Counted from the stretch's first letter, positions 1 through 6,042 are shown. The stretch is 7,424 bases of DNA from Armatimonadota bacterium (GCA_026392135.1 JAPLCR010000187.1:1-7424), one strand, 5' to 3'. Made by a program: numbers and translations. Notes: generated by a model not told the origin, from the letters alone.

Positions 1-233
1 CGCGTCAAATAAGGCAGATAACGGAAGAGTGGGGCTTTCATGGGAACGAGGTTGCCTACGTGGGAGATGTCGCGCACGATGTCATCTCGTCGAGAGAGGC
101 GGGAGTCATCGCAGTTTCGGCGGCGTGGGCAGAGAGTGCAGACTACGAGAGCCTGCTTTACGCTGAACCAGATGTGATACCACGCACACCCAACGAACTC
201 TGGATGTGGCTCAATGGTGTAGGAGGCTCTTGA
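1..233 (+). CDS. HAD-superfamily hydrolase, C-terminal fragment (phosphoglycolate phosphatase-like)
   Basis: The gene enters from the left edge; the frame starts at base 3 and gives 76 residues before TGA at 231-233. The visible part reads VAYVGDVAHDVISSREAG and continues to an AEPDVIPRTPNELWMWL tail. GDxxxD is HAD motif IV, whose acidic residues bind Mg2+, and the following AGV...AVSAAW strand plus the PDxxxxxPxEL tail is typical of Gph/PGP-like phosphatases that remove phosphate from small cytoplasmic metabolites. The nucleophile Asp, the cap domain and the start codon lie outside the window, so the substrate cannot be named. The gene converges on proline dehydrogenase and the two coding ends overlap by 23 bp (211-233). 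Family assignment is fairly sure; the exact function is unknown. Confidence 0.8.
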   Translation, partial: RQIRQITEEWGFHGNEVAYVGDVAHDVISSREAGVIAVSAAWAESADYESLLYAEPDVIPRTPNELWMWLNGVGGS

Positions 234-1122
234 GTACGAAAATGAGGTTGGCAGGACGCTCTGCCAGTCGACGCATAAAATAGGGATACCAGTGTGTTCC
301 AAAGGGCGTGTAGACCATAAGATTGTATCCTTCATCGAGGAGCTGTTTTTGCAGGTCGCGGCGTACCCCATACAACATCTGAAACTCAAATCGCTCTTTC
401 GACAGGCTGTTTTCGCTGAGGTGGGCTTTCGTGGCTTCAAGTATCTTCACATCGTGCGTTGCAATACCGGGAAATATCCCGCTGTCAAGTAGGCGTGTCA
501 TCAGTCGGATATAGTTCGCATCTACGTCCGATTTATGGGGATAGGCGATGTCGGCAGACTCTCTATAGGCACCTTTGCATAGACGCACCCGCCCGCCAAC
601 TTTTATCATCTCCTCAATGTCGGCTTCACTGCGGTAGAGGTATGCTTGTATGACCGCTCCGACATTCTCGTACTCTGCTCGGAGGCTGTAGAAGATGTCT
701 AGGGTGCGCTGAGTGTACGGCGAACCTTCCATGTCAATCTGTACGAATAGGTCGGGACGGGCGGCATTGAGAAGTTGCTTTATGCTCTGTTCGCACAACG
801 CGTCGCTTATGTCAAGCCCCAGCGCGGTCGGCTTCACCGATAGGGTGGTGTTAAGCCGGTTTTTGCGCAGAATGCCGATAAGGGTCAAGTAGGTCTGAAC
901 GGTCGCCTCCACGTCCTGTACACTCGTCACGCTCTCGCCAAGCAGGTCGAGAGAGGCAGTTGCACCGAGAGAGTTAAGGGCTTGTACGGGCGCAATTGCC
1001 TGCTCAATAGTCTCGCCCGCCACAAAACGCCCTATCATGCGCGATGAGAGGCGGTTACTGCGAACAAATCGCTCTGCCTTTTTGTTGGCGGCTAGATTCA
1101 GTAGAAGTGTGCGTATAAACAT
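211..1122 (-). CDS. Proline dehydrogenase (monofunctional, FAD-dependent)
   Basis: This 303-residue enzyme oxidises L-proline to delta-1-pyrroline-5-carboxylate using FAD and passes electrons to the quinone pool, the first step of proline catabolism. Family hallmarks run in order along the barrel: SVKPTALG (95-102), QIDMEGSPYT (128-137), VRLCKGAYRE (179-188), IATHD (220-224), FEFQMLYGVRRDLQ (245-258) and YTPFGTHWYPYFMRRLAERP (271-290). The Y-x-x-R-R group near the end (Y281, R284, R285) matches the substrate-carboxylate-binding pair of the family. Length fits the stand-alone Thermus/Deinococcus/Bacillus type rather than PutA, and no P5C dehydrogenase is present here. The start is the first ATG, preceded by AAAGGGAA about 6 nt upstream and by a TATAAT box. 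It is transcribed divergently from the aldolase-like gene. I am sure of the family; putA or prodh naming is left open. Confidence 0.93.
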   Translation of the reverse strand: MFIRTLLLNLAANKKAERFVRSNRLSSRMIGRFVAGETIEQAIAPVQALNSLGATASLDLLGESVTSVQDVEATVQTYLTLIGILRKNRLNTTLSVKPTALGLDISDALCEQSIKQLLNAARPDLFVQIDMEGSPYTQRTLDIFYSLRAEYENVGAVIQAYLYRSEADIEEMIKVGGRVRLCKGAYRESADIAYPHKSDVDANYIRLMTRLLDSGIFPGIATHDVKILEATKAHLSENSLSKERFEFQMLYGVRRDLQKQLLDEGYNLMVYTPFGTHWYPYFMRRLAERPANLIFVLKSLLHH

Positions 1123-1140
1123 CGTGATTTCCCTTTGACT

Positions 1141-1168
1141 ATTATACGCTCTAGCGCGTGCAACTTAA
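1141..1168 (-). promoter_or_regulatory. Candidate sigma-70-type promoter of the proline dehydrogenase gene
   Basis: On the minus strand, positions 1146-1141 read TATAAT, a perfect -10 box, with a weak -35 candidate TTAAGT at 1168-1163 (16-bp spacer). The expected start point is near 1134, which leaves only about 12 nt of leader, so the ribosome site AAAGGG would sit almost at the 5' end of the mRNA. The -10 match is good, but the poor -35 and very short leader keep confidence moderate. The same 77-bp interval must also hold the promoter of the divergent gene at 1200; I see no convincing plus-strand boxes. Confidence 0.4.
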
Positions 1169-1188
1169 CCTTTTTGGAACCTGTCTTT

Positions 1189-1193
1189 AGGAG
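1189..1193 (+). promoter_or_regulatory. Ribosome binding site for the aldolase-like gene
   Basis: AGGAG lies 6 nt before the ATG at 1200, a near-ideal Shine-Dalgarno spacing. It fixes the start of the downstream gene and agrees with the usual N-terminus of the family, where the TPSLIVDL strand begins within the first ten residues. Confidence 0.75.
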
Positions 1194-1199
1194 AAACAC

Positions 1200-2279
1200 A
1201 TGAACTTTTTCGATTTAGATACCCCTTCGCTTATTGTAGACCTCAACACTCTTGAGCGCAATGTGCAAGAGATGGCGCGAATTGTGACCGGTAACGGTAA
1301 AAAACTACGCCCGCACACCAAGACGCACAAAACTATCGAGATTGCAAAGATGCAACTCGCAAACGGCGCGACGGGCTTGACCGTTGCAAAGTTGGGAGAG
1401 GCGGAGGTCTACGCGGGCGCGGGGTTCGACGATATATTTATTGCGAATCAGATTGTGGGCGCGATAAAAGTAGAACGCCTCATCAATCTTGTAAGGCGCA
1501 TTAAAATTCGCGCTGCTACGGATAGCATTGAGGCTACTGCGCCTATTGCGGATGCGGCGGAAAAGTCGGGCGTAACCGTCTCACTGCTGATTGAGGTAGA
1601 TACTGGGTTGGGACGCGCTGGCGTTCGTTCGCCGCAGGAGGCGTTAGAGTTAGCGCAGTACATCACAAGCCGTAAGGGAGTGGAGTTTATCGGCGTGTTC
1701 ACGCACGAGGGGCAGGTCTACGGCGCGGAGAGTAAACTGATAGGGGCGCGGGCGGCGCAAGCGCGGCTTAAAGAGACCTGCGACCTATTGATTGAGAACG
1801 GCATAGCAGTGCAAGAGATGAGCATGGGTTCTACGCCGGGAGCGCCCTATCTTGCGCTGGAGCCTCTGCCCACCGAATTGAGACCGGGAACCTACGTCTT
1901 CAACGACCGTATGCAGGTGAGGTACGGCGCTTCCCCTGAGAGTACTGCATTAACCGTTCTCAGCACGGTGACGAGTATTCGTAGCGACGGCAGACTGATA
2001 CTCGACGCAGGGTCGAAATCTCTGGCGGGAGATAGCCCTTTCGCAGATAAGACTATTGGCGAAGTGGTCGGGCATCCTGAACTGACTATGGTGAGTTTTA
2101 ACGAAGAGCATGGCTACGTTCAGATAGGTGGGCAAACGTCGCTGAAAGTCGGCGACAAAGTGCAAATTATTCCCAATCACGCTTGCACTTGCCTGAATAT
2201 GCACGATAATCTGGTCGCTGTGCGGGGCGAACAGGTGGAAGCCGTGTGGAAAATCGCGGGGCGTGGTAAAATTCAGTAG
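1200..2279 (+). CDS. D-threonine aldolase / D-serine dehydratase-like PLP enzyme (fold type III)
   Basis: A 359-residue cytoplasmic enzyme with an N-terminal alanine-racemase-type PLP barrel (about 5-240) and a C-terminal metal-binding domain (about 245-350). RPHTKTHK (37-44) contains the probable PLP Schiff-base lysine K41. EVDTGLGRAGV (132-142), THEGQVYG (168-175), MGSTPGAP (209-216) and ELRPGTYVFND (226-236) are family blocks around the cofactor. In the C-terminal domain, EEHG (302-305) and NHAC (326-329) supply His327 and Cys329, the divalent-metal ligands known from eukaryotic D-serine dehydratase and from D-threonine aldolase. The family either cleaves D-threonine to glycine and acetaldehyde or dehydrates D-serine to pyruvate; sequence alone does not separate these or D-3-hydroxyaspartate aldolase. 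The gene is divergent from proline dehydrogenase, so the pair may form an amino-acid catabolic locus (inference). All expected active-site residues are present. Confidence 0.88.
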   Translation: MNFFDLDTPSLIVDLNTLERNVQEMARIVTGNGKKLRPHTKTHKTIEIAKMQLANGATGLTVAKLGEAEVYAGAGFDDIFIANQIVGAIKVERLINLVRRIKIRAATDSIEATAPIADAAEKSGVTVSLLIEVDTGLGRAGVRSPQEALELAQYITSRKGVEFIGVFTHEGQVYGAESKLIGARAAQARLKETCDLLIENGIAVQEMSMGSTPGAPYLALEPLPTELRPGTYVFNDRMQVRYGASPESTALTVLSTVTSIRSDGRLILDAGSKSLAGDSPFADKTIGEVVGHPELTMVSFNEEHGYVQIGGQTSLKVGDKVQIIPNHACTCLNMHDNLVAVRGEQVEAVWKIAGRGKIQ

Positions 2280-2281
2280 AG

Positions 2282-2419
2282 ACATAACCTGACCCTAGCC
2301 CTCTCCTTCGCAAAGGCGAGGGAATCTGGTGGAGTGAGGGCGGTAGGTTAGTCTCGTTATCGCACTAGCCGCAGGAAGTCTCCTCTCCTTTGCAAAGGAG
2401 AGGCTGGATGAGGTTATGT
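2282..2419. repeat. Composite inverted palindromic repeat in the gap 2280-2461
   Basis: Two copies of one ~38-nt unit face each other. The left arm starts ACATAACCT at 2282-2290 and runs through a CCCTCTCCTTCGCAAAGGCG hairpin to 2322. The right arm (2382-2419) is its reverse complement, ending AGGTTATGT at 2411-2419, so the outer 9 bp match perfectly. The right arm contains a perfect 10-bp palindrome around GC (2382-2391 with 2394-2403). No T-tract follows either hairpin, so these are not canonical terminators. The layout resembles non-coding BIME/REP-type or MITE-like elements, but no transposase is nearby. The rest of the gap (2420-2461) is a GC-rich stretch and a short AT-rich leader. Confidence 0.65.
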
Positions 2420-2461
2420 GCGCTCCCTTTCCGCTTCGGGCTAAGGGGTTAGTTAAAAATT

Positions 2462-3796
2462 ATGAACGCCGTTATCGACGACTACATACAACGCCTAGGG
2501 CATCCCGATATAGAGGCACGGCATCAGGCGGCGGAGGCTTTCGCGAAGATGGGCAAGTCCGCAGTCCCGTTTCTGCTGGAAGTGCTCGGCTCCCCGAATA
2601 GATTGGCGCGTCGTAGCGCGATAAAGGCACTAGTGAACATAGGGGGCGATAGTGCAAAGTATCCCGTGATACAGGCGTTGATGCAAGAGTGCGAAGGCGC
2701 GTATTCTGTGGTAGCGAGTATTTTGGGTTCCCCTGAAAAGATAATAGCGGACTATTGGCTGTCTACTGGAGTGAAGTACGCGCTACTGCAAGCGTTACCT
2801 GACGGCTACCGAAAGAGATGGTTGGGCGTAGTAAGCGTTGAGAAGTACTGCGAGGAGTTGTCTAAGAAGGCGGGGGTTTCGGAAGCACTTCAGGAGGGAG
2901 CGCAAAAAGTGTGGGAAGAGGGCGGGACTCTGTTACGCGGTAGTCGCGCCCCTGAAAACGCTAATGAACTTCTTCGTCCCGCGTACAATATCCCTACCAC
3001 CGACCCGCAAATGCTTCTTCGCGCCACTGTTCAAGGGGAGCCATTGCCGGATGGAAGCAGAGCGGTGCAACCCACAATGCCGCCCTCAGCCGGGAAGTAT
3101 CCTTTGAACCCTGAAGACGAGGCAAAGATGTGTTACATATCGGGCGGCTTGTACAAGTTGGGGAAGACTGGCGAGAGCGATAATCCTCCTCACGACGTGG
3201 CTCTTTTTGGTTTTCACATCTCGAAGAACTTAGTGACGGTAGGTCAGTATGAGGCGTATTGCAAGGCGAAGGGCGAGAGTTTGCCTACTGCGCCCAACTT
3301 CAACAGAGATTGGAGCAAGAAAGACCATCCTATTGTGAAGGTGACATGGGCGGAGGCGCGGACTTATGCGAAGTGGGCTGGTGGCGATTTACCCACGGAA
3401 GCGGAGTGGGAGGTGGCATCTCGTGGCGGGTTGGAGGGCAAGGAGTATCCTTGGGGAGATACGTGGGACGCACTCAAGTGCGCGAACGCAACAAATGGTA
3501 TAGGGGGAACGATGGCGATAGGGAGTTACCCTGCGAACGGTTATGGGTTGCACGATATGGCTGGCAACGCTTGGGAGTGGTGCTTGGACGCGTACGACGC
3601 AAGCTATTGGAAGGGAACACAGTTACTGGAACCCTTAAATCTGCCTGATAGTAATAGTGCGGAGCGTGTCCTGCGCGGCGGTTCCTGGAACTACCTTACT
3701 CCAGACAACTTCCGTTGCGCCGGACGGACCAGGAACGCTCCAGGTGCCGGGGACTACGATAGGGGGTTCCGCGTTGTTTTCCGAGGACTTCGCTAG
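2462..3796 (+). CDS. HEAT-repeat protein with C-terminal FGE-sulfatase (SUMF1/EgtB/PvdO-type) domain
   Basis: 444 residues in two parts. Residues about 10-75 form two HEAT-like helical repeats (LGHPDIEARHQAAEAFAKMG, then LGSPNRLARRSAIKALVNIG), a protein-binding scaffold. Residues 75-215 are helical and then Pro-rich linker. Residues 222-443 are an FGE-type C-type-lectin-like domain: YISGGLYKLGK, FHISKNLVTVGQYEAYC, PIVKVTWAEARTYAKWAGG, LPTEAEWEVASRGG, YPWGD, GYGLHDMAGNAWEWC, RVLRGGSW and GFRVV. True FGE carries two copper-binding cysteines after GGSW; here those positions are Y411 and N416, so sulfatase activation is unlikely and the fold is more probably a binding module. The C-terminus resembles a DGR variable region. 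There is no signal peptide or membrane segment. The ATG has only a distant AAGGGG 13 nt upstream, so the start is less certain; the next Met (30) would cut the first HEAT repeat. Confidence 0.85.
   Translation: MNAVIDDYIQRLGHPDIEARHQAAEAFAKMGKSAVPFLLEVLGSPNRLARRSAIKALVNIGGDSAKYPVIQALMQECEGAYSVVASILGSPEKIIADYWLSTGVKYALLQALPDGYRKRWLGVVSVEKYCEELSKKAGVSEALQEGAQKVWEEGGTLLRGSRAPENANELLRPAYNIPTTDPQMLLRATVQGEPLPDGSRAVQPTMPPSAGKYPLNPEDEAKMCYISGGLYKLGKTGESDNPPHDVALFGFHISKNLVTVGQYEAYCKAKGESLPTAPNFNRDWSKKDHPIVKVTWAEARTYAKWAGGDLPTEAEWEVASRGGLEGKEYPWGDTWDALKCANATNGIGGTMAIGSYPANGYGLHDMAGNAWEWCLDAYDASYWKGTQLLEPLNLPDSNSAERVLRGGSWNYLTPDNFRCAGRTRNAPGAGDYDRGFRVVFRGLR
3674..3784 (+). other. Candidate DGR variable region at the 3' end of the HEAT-FGE gene
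   Basis: Codons 405-441 keep the framework RGGSWN, P, RCA, P and GFRVV found in lectin-fold DGR targets. Between these blocks the codons TAC, CTT, ACT, GAC, AAC, TTC, ACC, AAC, GCT, GGT, GCC, GAC, TAC and GAT all end in C or T, which fits AAC/AAT template codons mutated at adenines; GGA (421) and GGG (430) are exceptions. The GGGTTCCGCGTTG block right after would be the place of a template-matched initiation site. No template repeat or reverse transcriptase is in the window, so this may equally be an undiversified FGE-like C-terminus. Confidence 0.45.
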
Positions 3797-3899
3797 TTAC
3801 CTTCCCGAAGCGGGTTCAGAGGCGGGCAGATGGCTGGGGTGATAGATAACAGAAATCGCCTTTAGGTTCAAAAATATACCATTGAACCGCCCCGCTTTT

Positions 3900-3957
3900 G
3901 CACTGGCGGCAGGAAGACTCCTCTCCTTTACGAAGGAGAGGCGGGGCAAGGTTATGT
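3900..3957. repeat. Second copy of the palindromic repeat, upstream of proS
   Basis: Positions 3900-3957 align without gaps to 2362-2419, with about 49 of 58 bases identical by my count. Both contain GCAGGAAG, a CCTCTCCTT/AAGGAGAGG hairpin (here 3920-3928 with 3933-3941, TACG loop) and a GGTTATGT end. Both lie in the same orientation just upstream of a start codon. The 215-bp gap 3797-4011 holds otherwise only an AT-rich spacer (about 3840-3895) and the adjacent hairpin at 3960-3983. Confidence 0.7.
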
Positions 3958-3959
3958 TA

Positions 3960-3990
3960 CCCCTTCCCGAAACGGGGAAGGGGTTAGGTT
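3960..3990. repeat. GC-rich hairpin repeat next to proS
   Basis: CCCCTTCCC (3960-3968) pairs perfectly with GGGGAAGGGG (3975-3983), a 9-bp stem around GAAACG, followed by TTAGGTT. A related but degraded stretch ends before the HEAT-FGE gene (about 2422-2454), and a CCTTCCCGAAGCGGG fragment follows that gene at about 3801-3815. No T-run follows, so it is probably a repeat rather than an intrinsic terminator; a role in the proS leader cannot be excluded. Confidence 0.5.
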
Positions 3991-4000
3991 GTAAAATATT

Positions 4001-4006
4001 AAGGAG
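4001..4006 (+). promoter_or_regulatory. Ribosome binding site of proS
   Basis: AAGGAG sits 5 nt before the ATG at 4012, in an AT-rich leader that follows the palindromic repeats. It decides the proS start, which matches the usual bacterial ProRS N-terminus (MRASQLFFPTLREVP). Confidence 0.8.
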
Positions 4007-4011
4007 ATTGT

Positions 4012-5730
4012 ATGCGAGCGTCACAGTTGTTTTTTCCCACTCTGCGCGAGGTTCCCAGAGACGCAGAGTTAATCAGTCATCAGCTACTCATCCGCGGCGG
4101 CTTCGTCCGAAACGTTGCGGCGGGTATCTACTCTTACCTGCCTCTCGGCTGGAAGGTGCATGAGAAGATAAGCCAAATTGTCCGCGAAGAGGCGAATGCC
4201 TTTGGCGGGCAAGAGGTGCATATGCCCGTGCTGGTTCCCAAGGAGTTGCTAGACGAGACGGGGCGCTCCAAGGTTCCCGTGCTGTTCGCGCTGAAAGACA
4301 AGAATCAGCGCGAGTTCTTCTTGGGTTTCACGCACGAAGAGGTCGTCACCGACATTGTTCGCAATACGATAAGTTCATGGAAGCAGTTGCCCCTCTACCT
4401 CTATCAGATACAGACGAAGGAGCGCGACGAACCCCGTCCTCGCGGCGGGCTGATTCGCGGGCGAGAGTTCACGATGTACGACGGCTACTCCTTTGATAGT
4501 AACGAGGAGGCGTTGGAGACCATCTACCGTGAAAACTATCGCGCTTATGGGCGTATCTTCAAGCGGTGCGGGCTAGAGTACCTAGCGGTGGAGGCTGACC
4601 CCGGCGCGATAGGTGGTAGCGAGAACCACGAGTTTATGGTGCTTACCGAGAGCGGGGAAGACACCGTTCTGCGTTGCGGCAACTGCGACTACGCCGCGAA
4701 CGCCGAACGCGCCGAGATTATCGCCTCTGCTGAGGTTGTGGCGATAGGCGGAAAGGCGGAGAGTAGTGTCGTTTCGACTCCCGGAGCGCATACCGTAGAC
4801 GAGGTGGCGGCGTTCCTGAAAGTCTCCGCGGAAGTCATTATCAAGACTATTATCTGCGTAGCGGACGGCAAGCCTATCGCTGGGCTGATACGCGGTGATA
4901 GGGAACTCAACCTGCCCAAGTTTGTCCGCGTCATCGGCGCGAAAGAGGTTGAACTGGCAGATGCCGAAACGGTTAAAAAAGTCACCAGCGCTCCCGTAGG
5001 CTTCGCGGGTCCCGTCGGGCTAAACATCCCCATCTACGTAGACAACGAGTTGAGGGGTTCCGCTTATGTGGTGGGAGCGAACGAGGCGGACGCGCACAGA
5101 ATAGACGTTCAACCCATCGCAGACTTCGCGGTAACGGCGTGGGGAGACATTCGGACGGCGGTGGCGGGGGATGCCTGCATTCGTTGTGGTTCGGGCGTTC
5201 TGCAAGATGCGCGGGGTATTGAGGTGGGGCATATCTTCAAACTGGGAACGAAGTACAGCAAGGATATGTCGGCACTCTTTCAGGATGAGCAGGGCGCAAA
5301 GCATCCCATTATAATGGGGTGCTACGGTCTCGGCGTGAGCCGCACTATGGCGAGTGCTATCGAAGCGCATCACGATGAAAACGGGATTCGCTGGCCCATT
5401 ACGATAGCCCCGTTCGAGGTTGGTATCATCGTGGCGAACGCGAAGGACGAGTCGCAACGCGAATACGCTGATACGCTCTACAGGAGCCTAAAAGCGCTGG
5501 GTGTGGACGTTCTGCTCGATGACCGCGACGAGCGAATCGGAGTCAAGTTCAAAGACTTCGATTTGATAGGCGTGCCTATTCAGGTTGTGATAGGGAAGGG
5601 GCTTGCCGGCGGGACGTTGGAACTTGCATTGCGGCGTGTGAAGGGGGAGAAGGAGAGTATCGCGGTAGAGGGTGCGGCAGAGACGCTCGCCAAACGTGTG
5701 TGTGACGAGAAGGCACTACTGGATAGTTAA
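4012..5730 (+). CDS. proS: Prolyl-tRNA synthetase, bacterial type with editing insertion
   Basis: A 572-residue cytoplasmic class II synthetase that charges tRNA(Pro) with proline. Order of parts: N-terminal catalytic segment with the motif 1 region (YLPLGWKVHEKI, 42-53) and motif 2 (ERDEPRPRGGLIRGREFT, 137-154); a ProX/YbaK-like editing insertion (about 225-385), where K278 in IIKTII and H362 in GANEADAHR match residues needed to clear misacylated Ala-tRNA(Pro) in E. coli ProRS; motif 3 (MGCYGLGVSRTMASAIEAHH, 435-454); and the anticodon-binding domain (468-565) with DDRDERIGVKFKDFDLIG. CxxC pairs at 222/225 and 389/392 bracket the insertion. Length equals the E. coli enzyme. In motif 2, Glu137 replaces the common Phe of TKFRDE. 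The gene is monocistronic in appearance, with a good ribosome site, and converges on the dehydratase gene. Confidence 0.97.
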   Translation: MRASQLFFPTLREVPRDAELISHQLLIRGGFVRNVAAGIYSYLPLGWKVHEKISQIVREEANAFGGQEVHMPVLVPKELLDETGRSKVPVLFALKDKNQREFFLGFTHEEVVTDIVRNTISSWKQLPLYLYQIQTKERDEPRPRGGLIRGREFTMYDGYSFDSNEEALETIYRENYRAYGRIFKRCGLEYLAVEADPGAIGGSENHEFMVLTESGEDTVLRCGNCDYAANAERAEIIASAEVVAIGGKAESSVVSTPGAHTVDEVAAFLKVSAEVIIKTIICVADGKPIAGLIRGDRELNLPKFVRVIGAKEVELADAETVKKVTSAPVGFAGPVGLNIPIYVDNELRGSAYVVGANEADAHRIDVQPIADFAVTAWGDIRTAVAGDACIRCGSGVLQDARGIEVGHIFKLGTKYSKDMSALFQDEQGAKHPIIMGCYGLGVSRTMASAIEAHHDENGIRWPITIAPFEVGIIVANAKDESQREYADTLYRSLKALGVDVLLDDRDERIGVKFKDFDLIGVPIQVVIGKGLAGGTLELALRRVKGEKESIAVEGAAETLAKRVCDEKALLDS

Positions 5731-5791
5731 GAGGTGCGTCGATGTGTAGTCTGCGCCCGATAAGCCGCTTTCCATTCTGAAGAGTGCCTAC

Positions 5792-5819
5792 ACCTTTTCT
5801 CCCGATTGTGGGGAAAGGT
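5792..5819. repeat. Imperfect hairpin downstream of proS
   Basis: CCTTTTCTC (5793-5801) pairs with GGGGAAAGG (5810-5818), nine pairs including two G-U on the plus-strand RNA, closed outside by A5792-T5819. It resembles the CTCCCGATTnGGGAG hairpin 85 bp downstream, so both belong to the same repeat type. It could help end proS transcripts but lacks a T-tract. Confidence 0.4.
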
Positions 5820-5877
5820 TGGATATAGGCGGGAAGGCTGGATTGCCTCAAGAAACCTTATCCTGCCCTATACAAAC

Positions 5878-5900
5878 CCCTCTCCCGATTTGGGAGAGGG
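5878..5900. terminator. Perfect 9-bp hairpin between convergent genes, possible bidirectional terminator
   Basis: CCCTCTCCC (5878-5886) pairs perfectly with GGGAGAGGG (5892-5900) around a GATTT loop. The position between two converging gene ends suits a bidirectional terminator, yet only ATTTAG follows on the plus strand and GGTTTG on the minus strand, so it is not a classic T-tract terminator and may be another palindromic repeat copy. Confidence 0.4.
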
Positions 5901-6042
5901 ATTTAGTATACCAAGTTGGTCAGGTTCCTTCTCTTGGTGTGATAATACTCCGTACTGCCTCCGCGTTTTTGAGATTCAATGTAGTCAGAACTCATGTTGT
6001 CTTACAAGGCGATTAAGGCGAAAACCCGAAGTGTAGACGAGT

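Larger units (their letters stand above)
5731..6042. other. 312-bp convergent intergenic region with hairpins, no gene seen
   Basis: This stretch lies between the ends of proS and the dehydratase gene. I find no ORF with a ribosome site and family resemblance, and no tRNA fold. It holds two hairpins (5792-5819 and 5878-5900) and a weak imperfect inverted repeat, TATAGGCGGGA near 5824-5834 facing TCCTGCCCTATA near 5861-5872. From 5905 to 6042 I see no structure or signal. Confidence 0.6.

Noticed and set aside
1950..2285. 111-codon minus-strand open frame opposite the aldolase-like gene
   Set aside because: It is a shadow of the conserved C-terminal metal-binding domain, with no start signal.
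2282..2460. CRISPR array or intrinsic terminator from the repeated hairpins
   Set aside because: The copies are inverted rather than regularly spaced direct repeats with unique spacers, and no T-tract follows the stems.
3259..3648. 129-codon open frame on the plus strand inside the HEAT-FGE gene
   Set aside because: It is out of frame with a gene that has clear domain homology; its translation is Gly/Arg/Val-rich and resembles nothing.
3787..3810. DGR-type cruciform after the HEAT-FGE stop codon
   Set aside because: Only CTTCG and CGAAG can pair (5 bp across a 13-nt loop), much weaker than the GC-rich hairpins known after DGR variable regions.
5020..5457. 145-codon minus-strand open frame inside proS
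   Set aside because: It is antisense to the conserved editing and motif 3 region, with no ribosome site and no recognisable motif.
5731..6042. DGR template repeat or tRNA in the convergent gap
   Set aside because: The gap has no AAC-rich stretch matching 3674-3784 and no cloverleaf or TTCGA-type T-loop in a proper frame.
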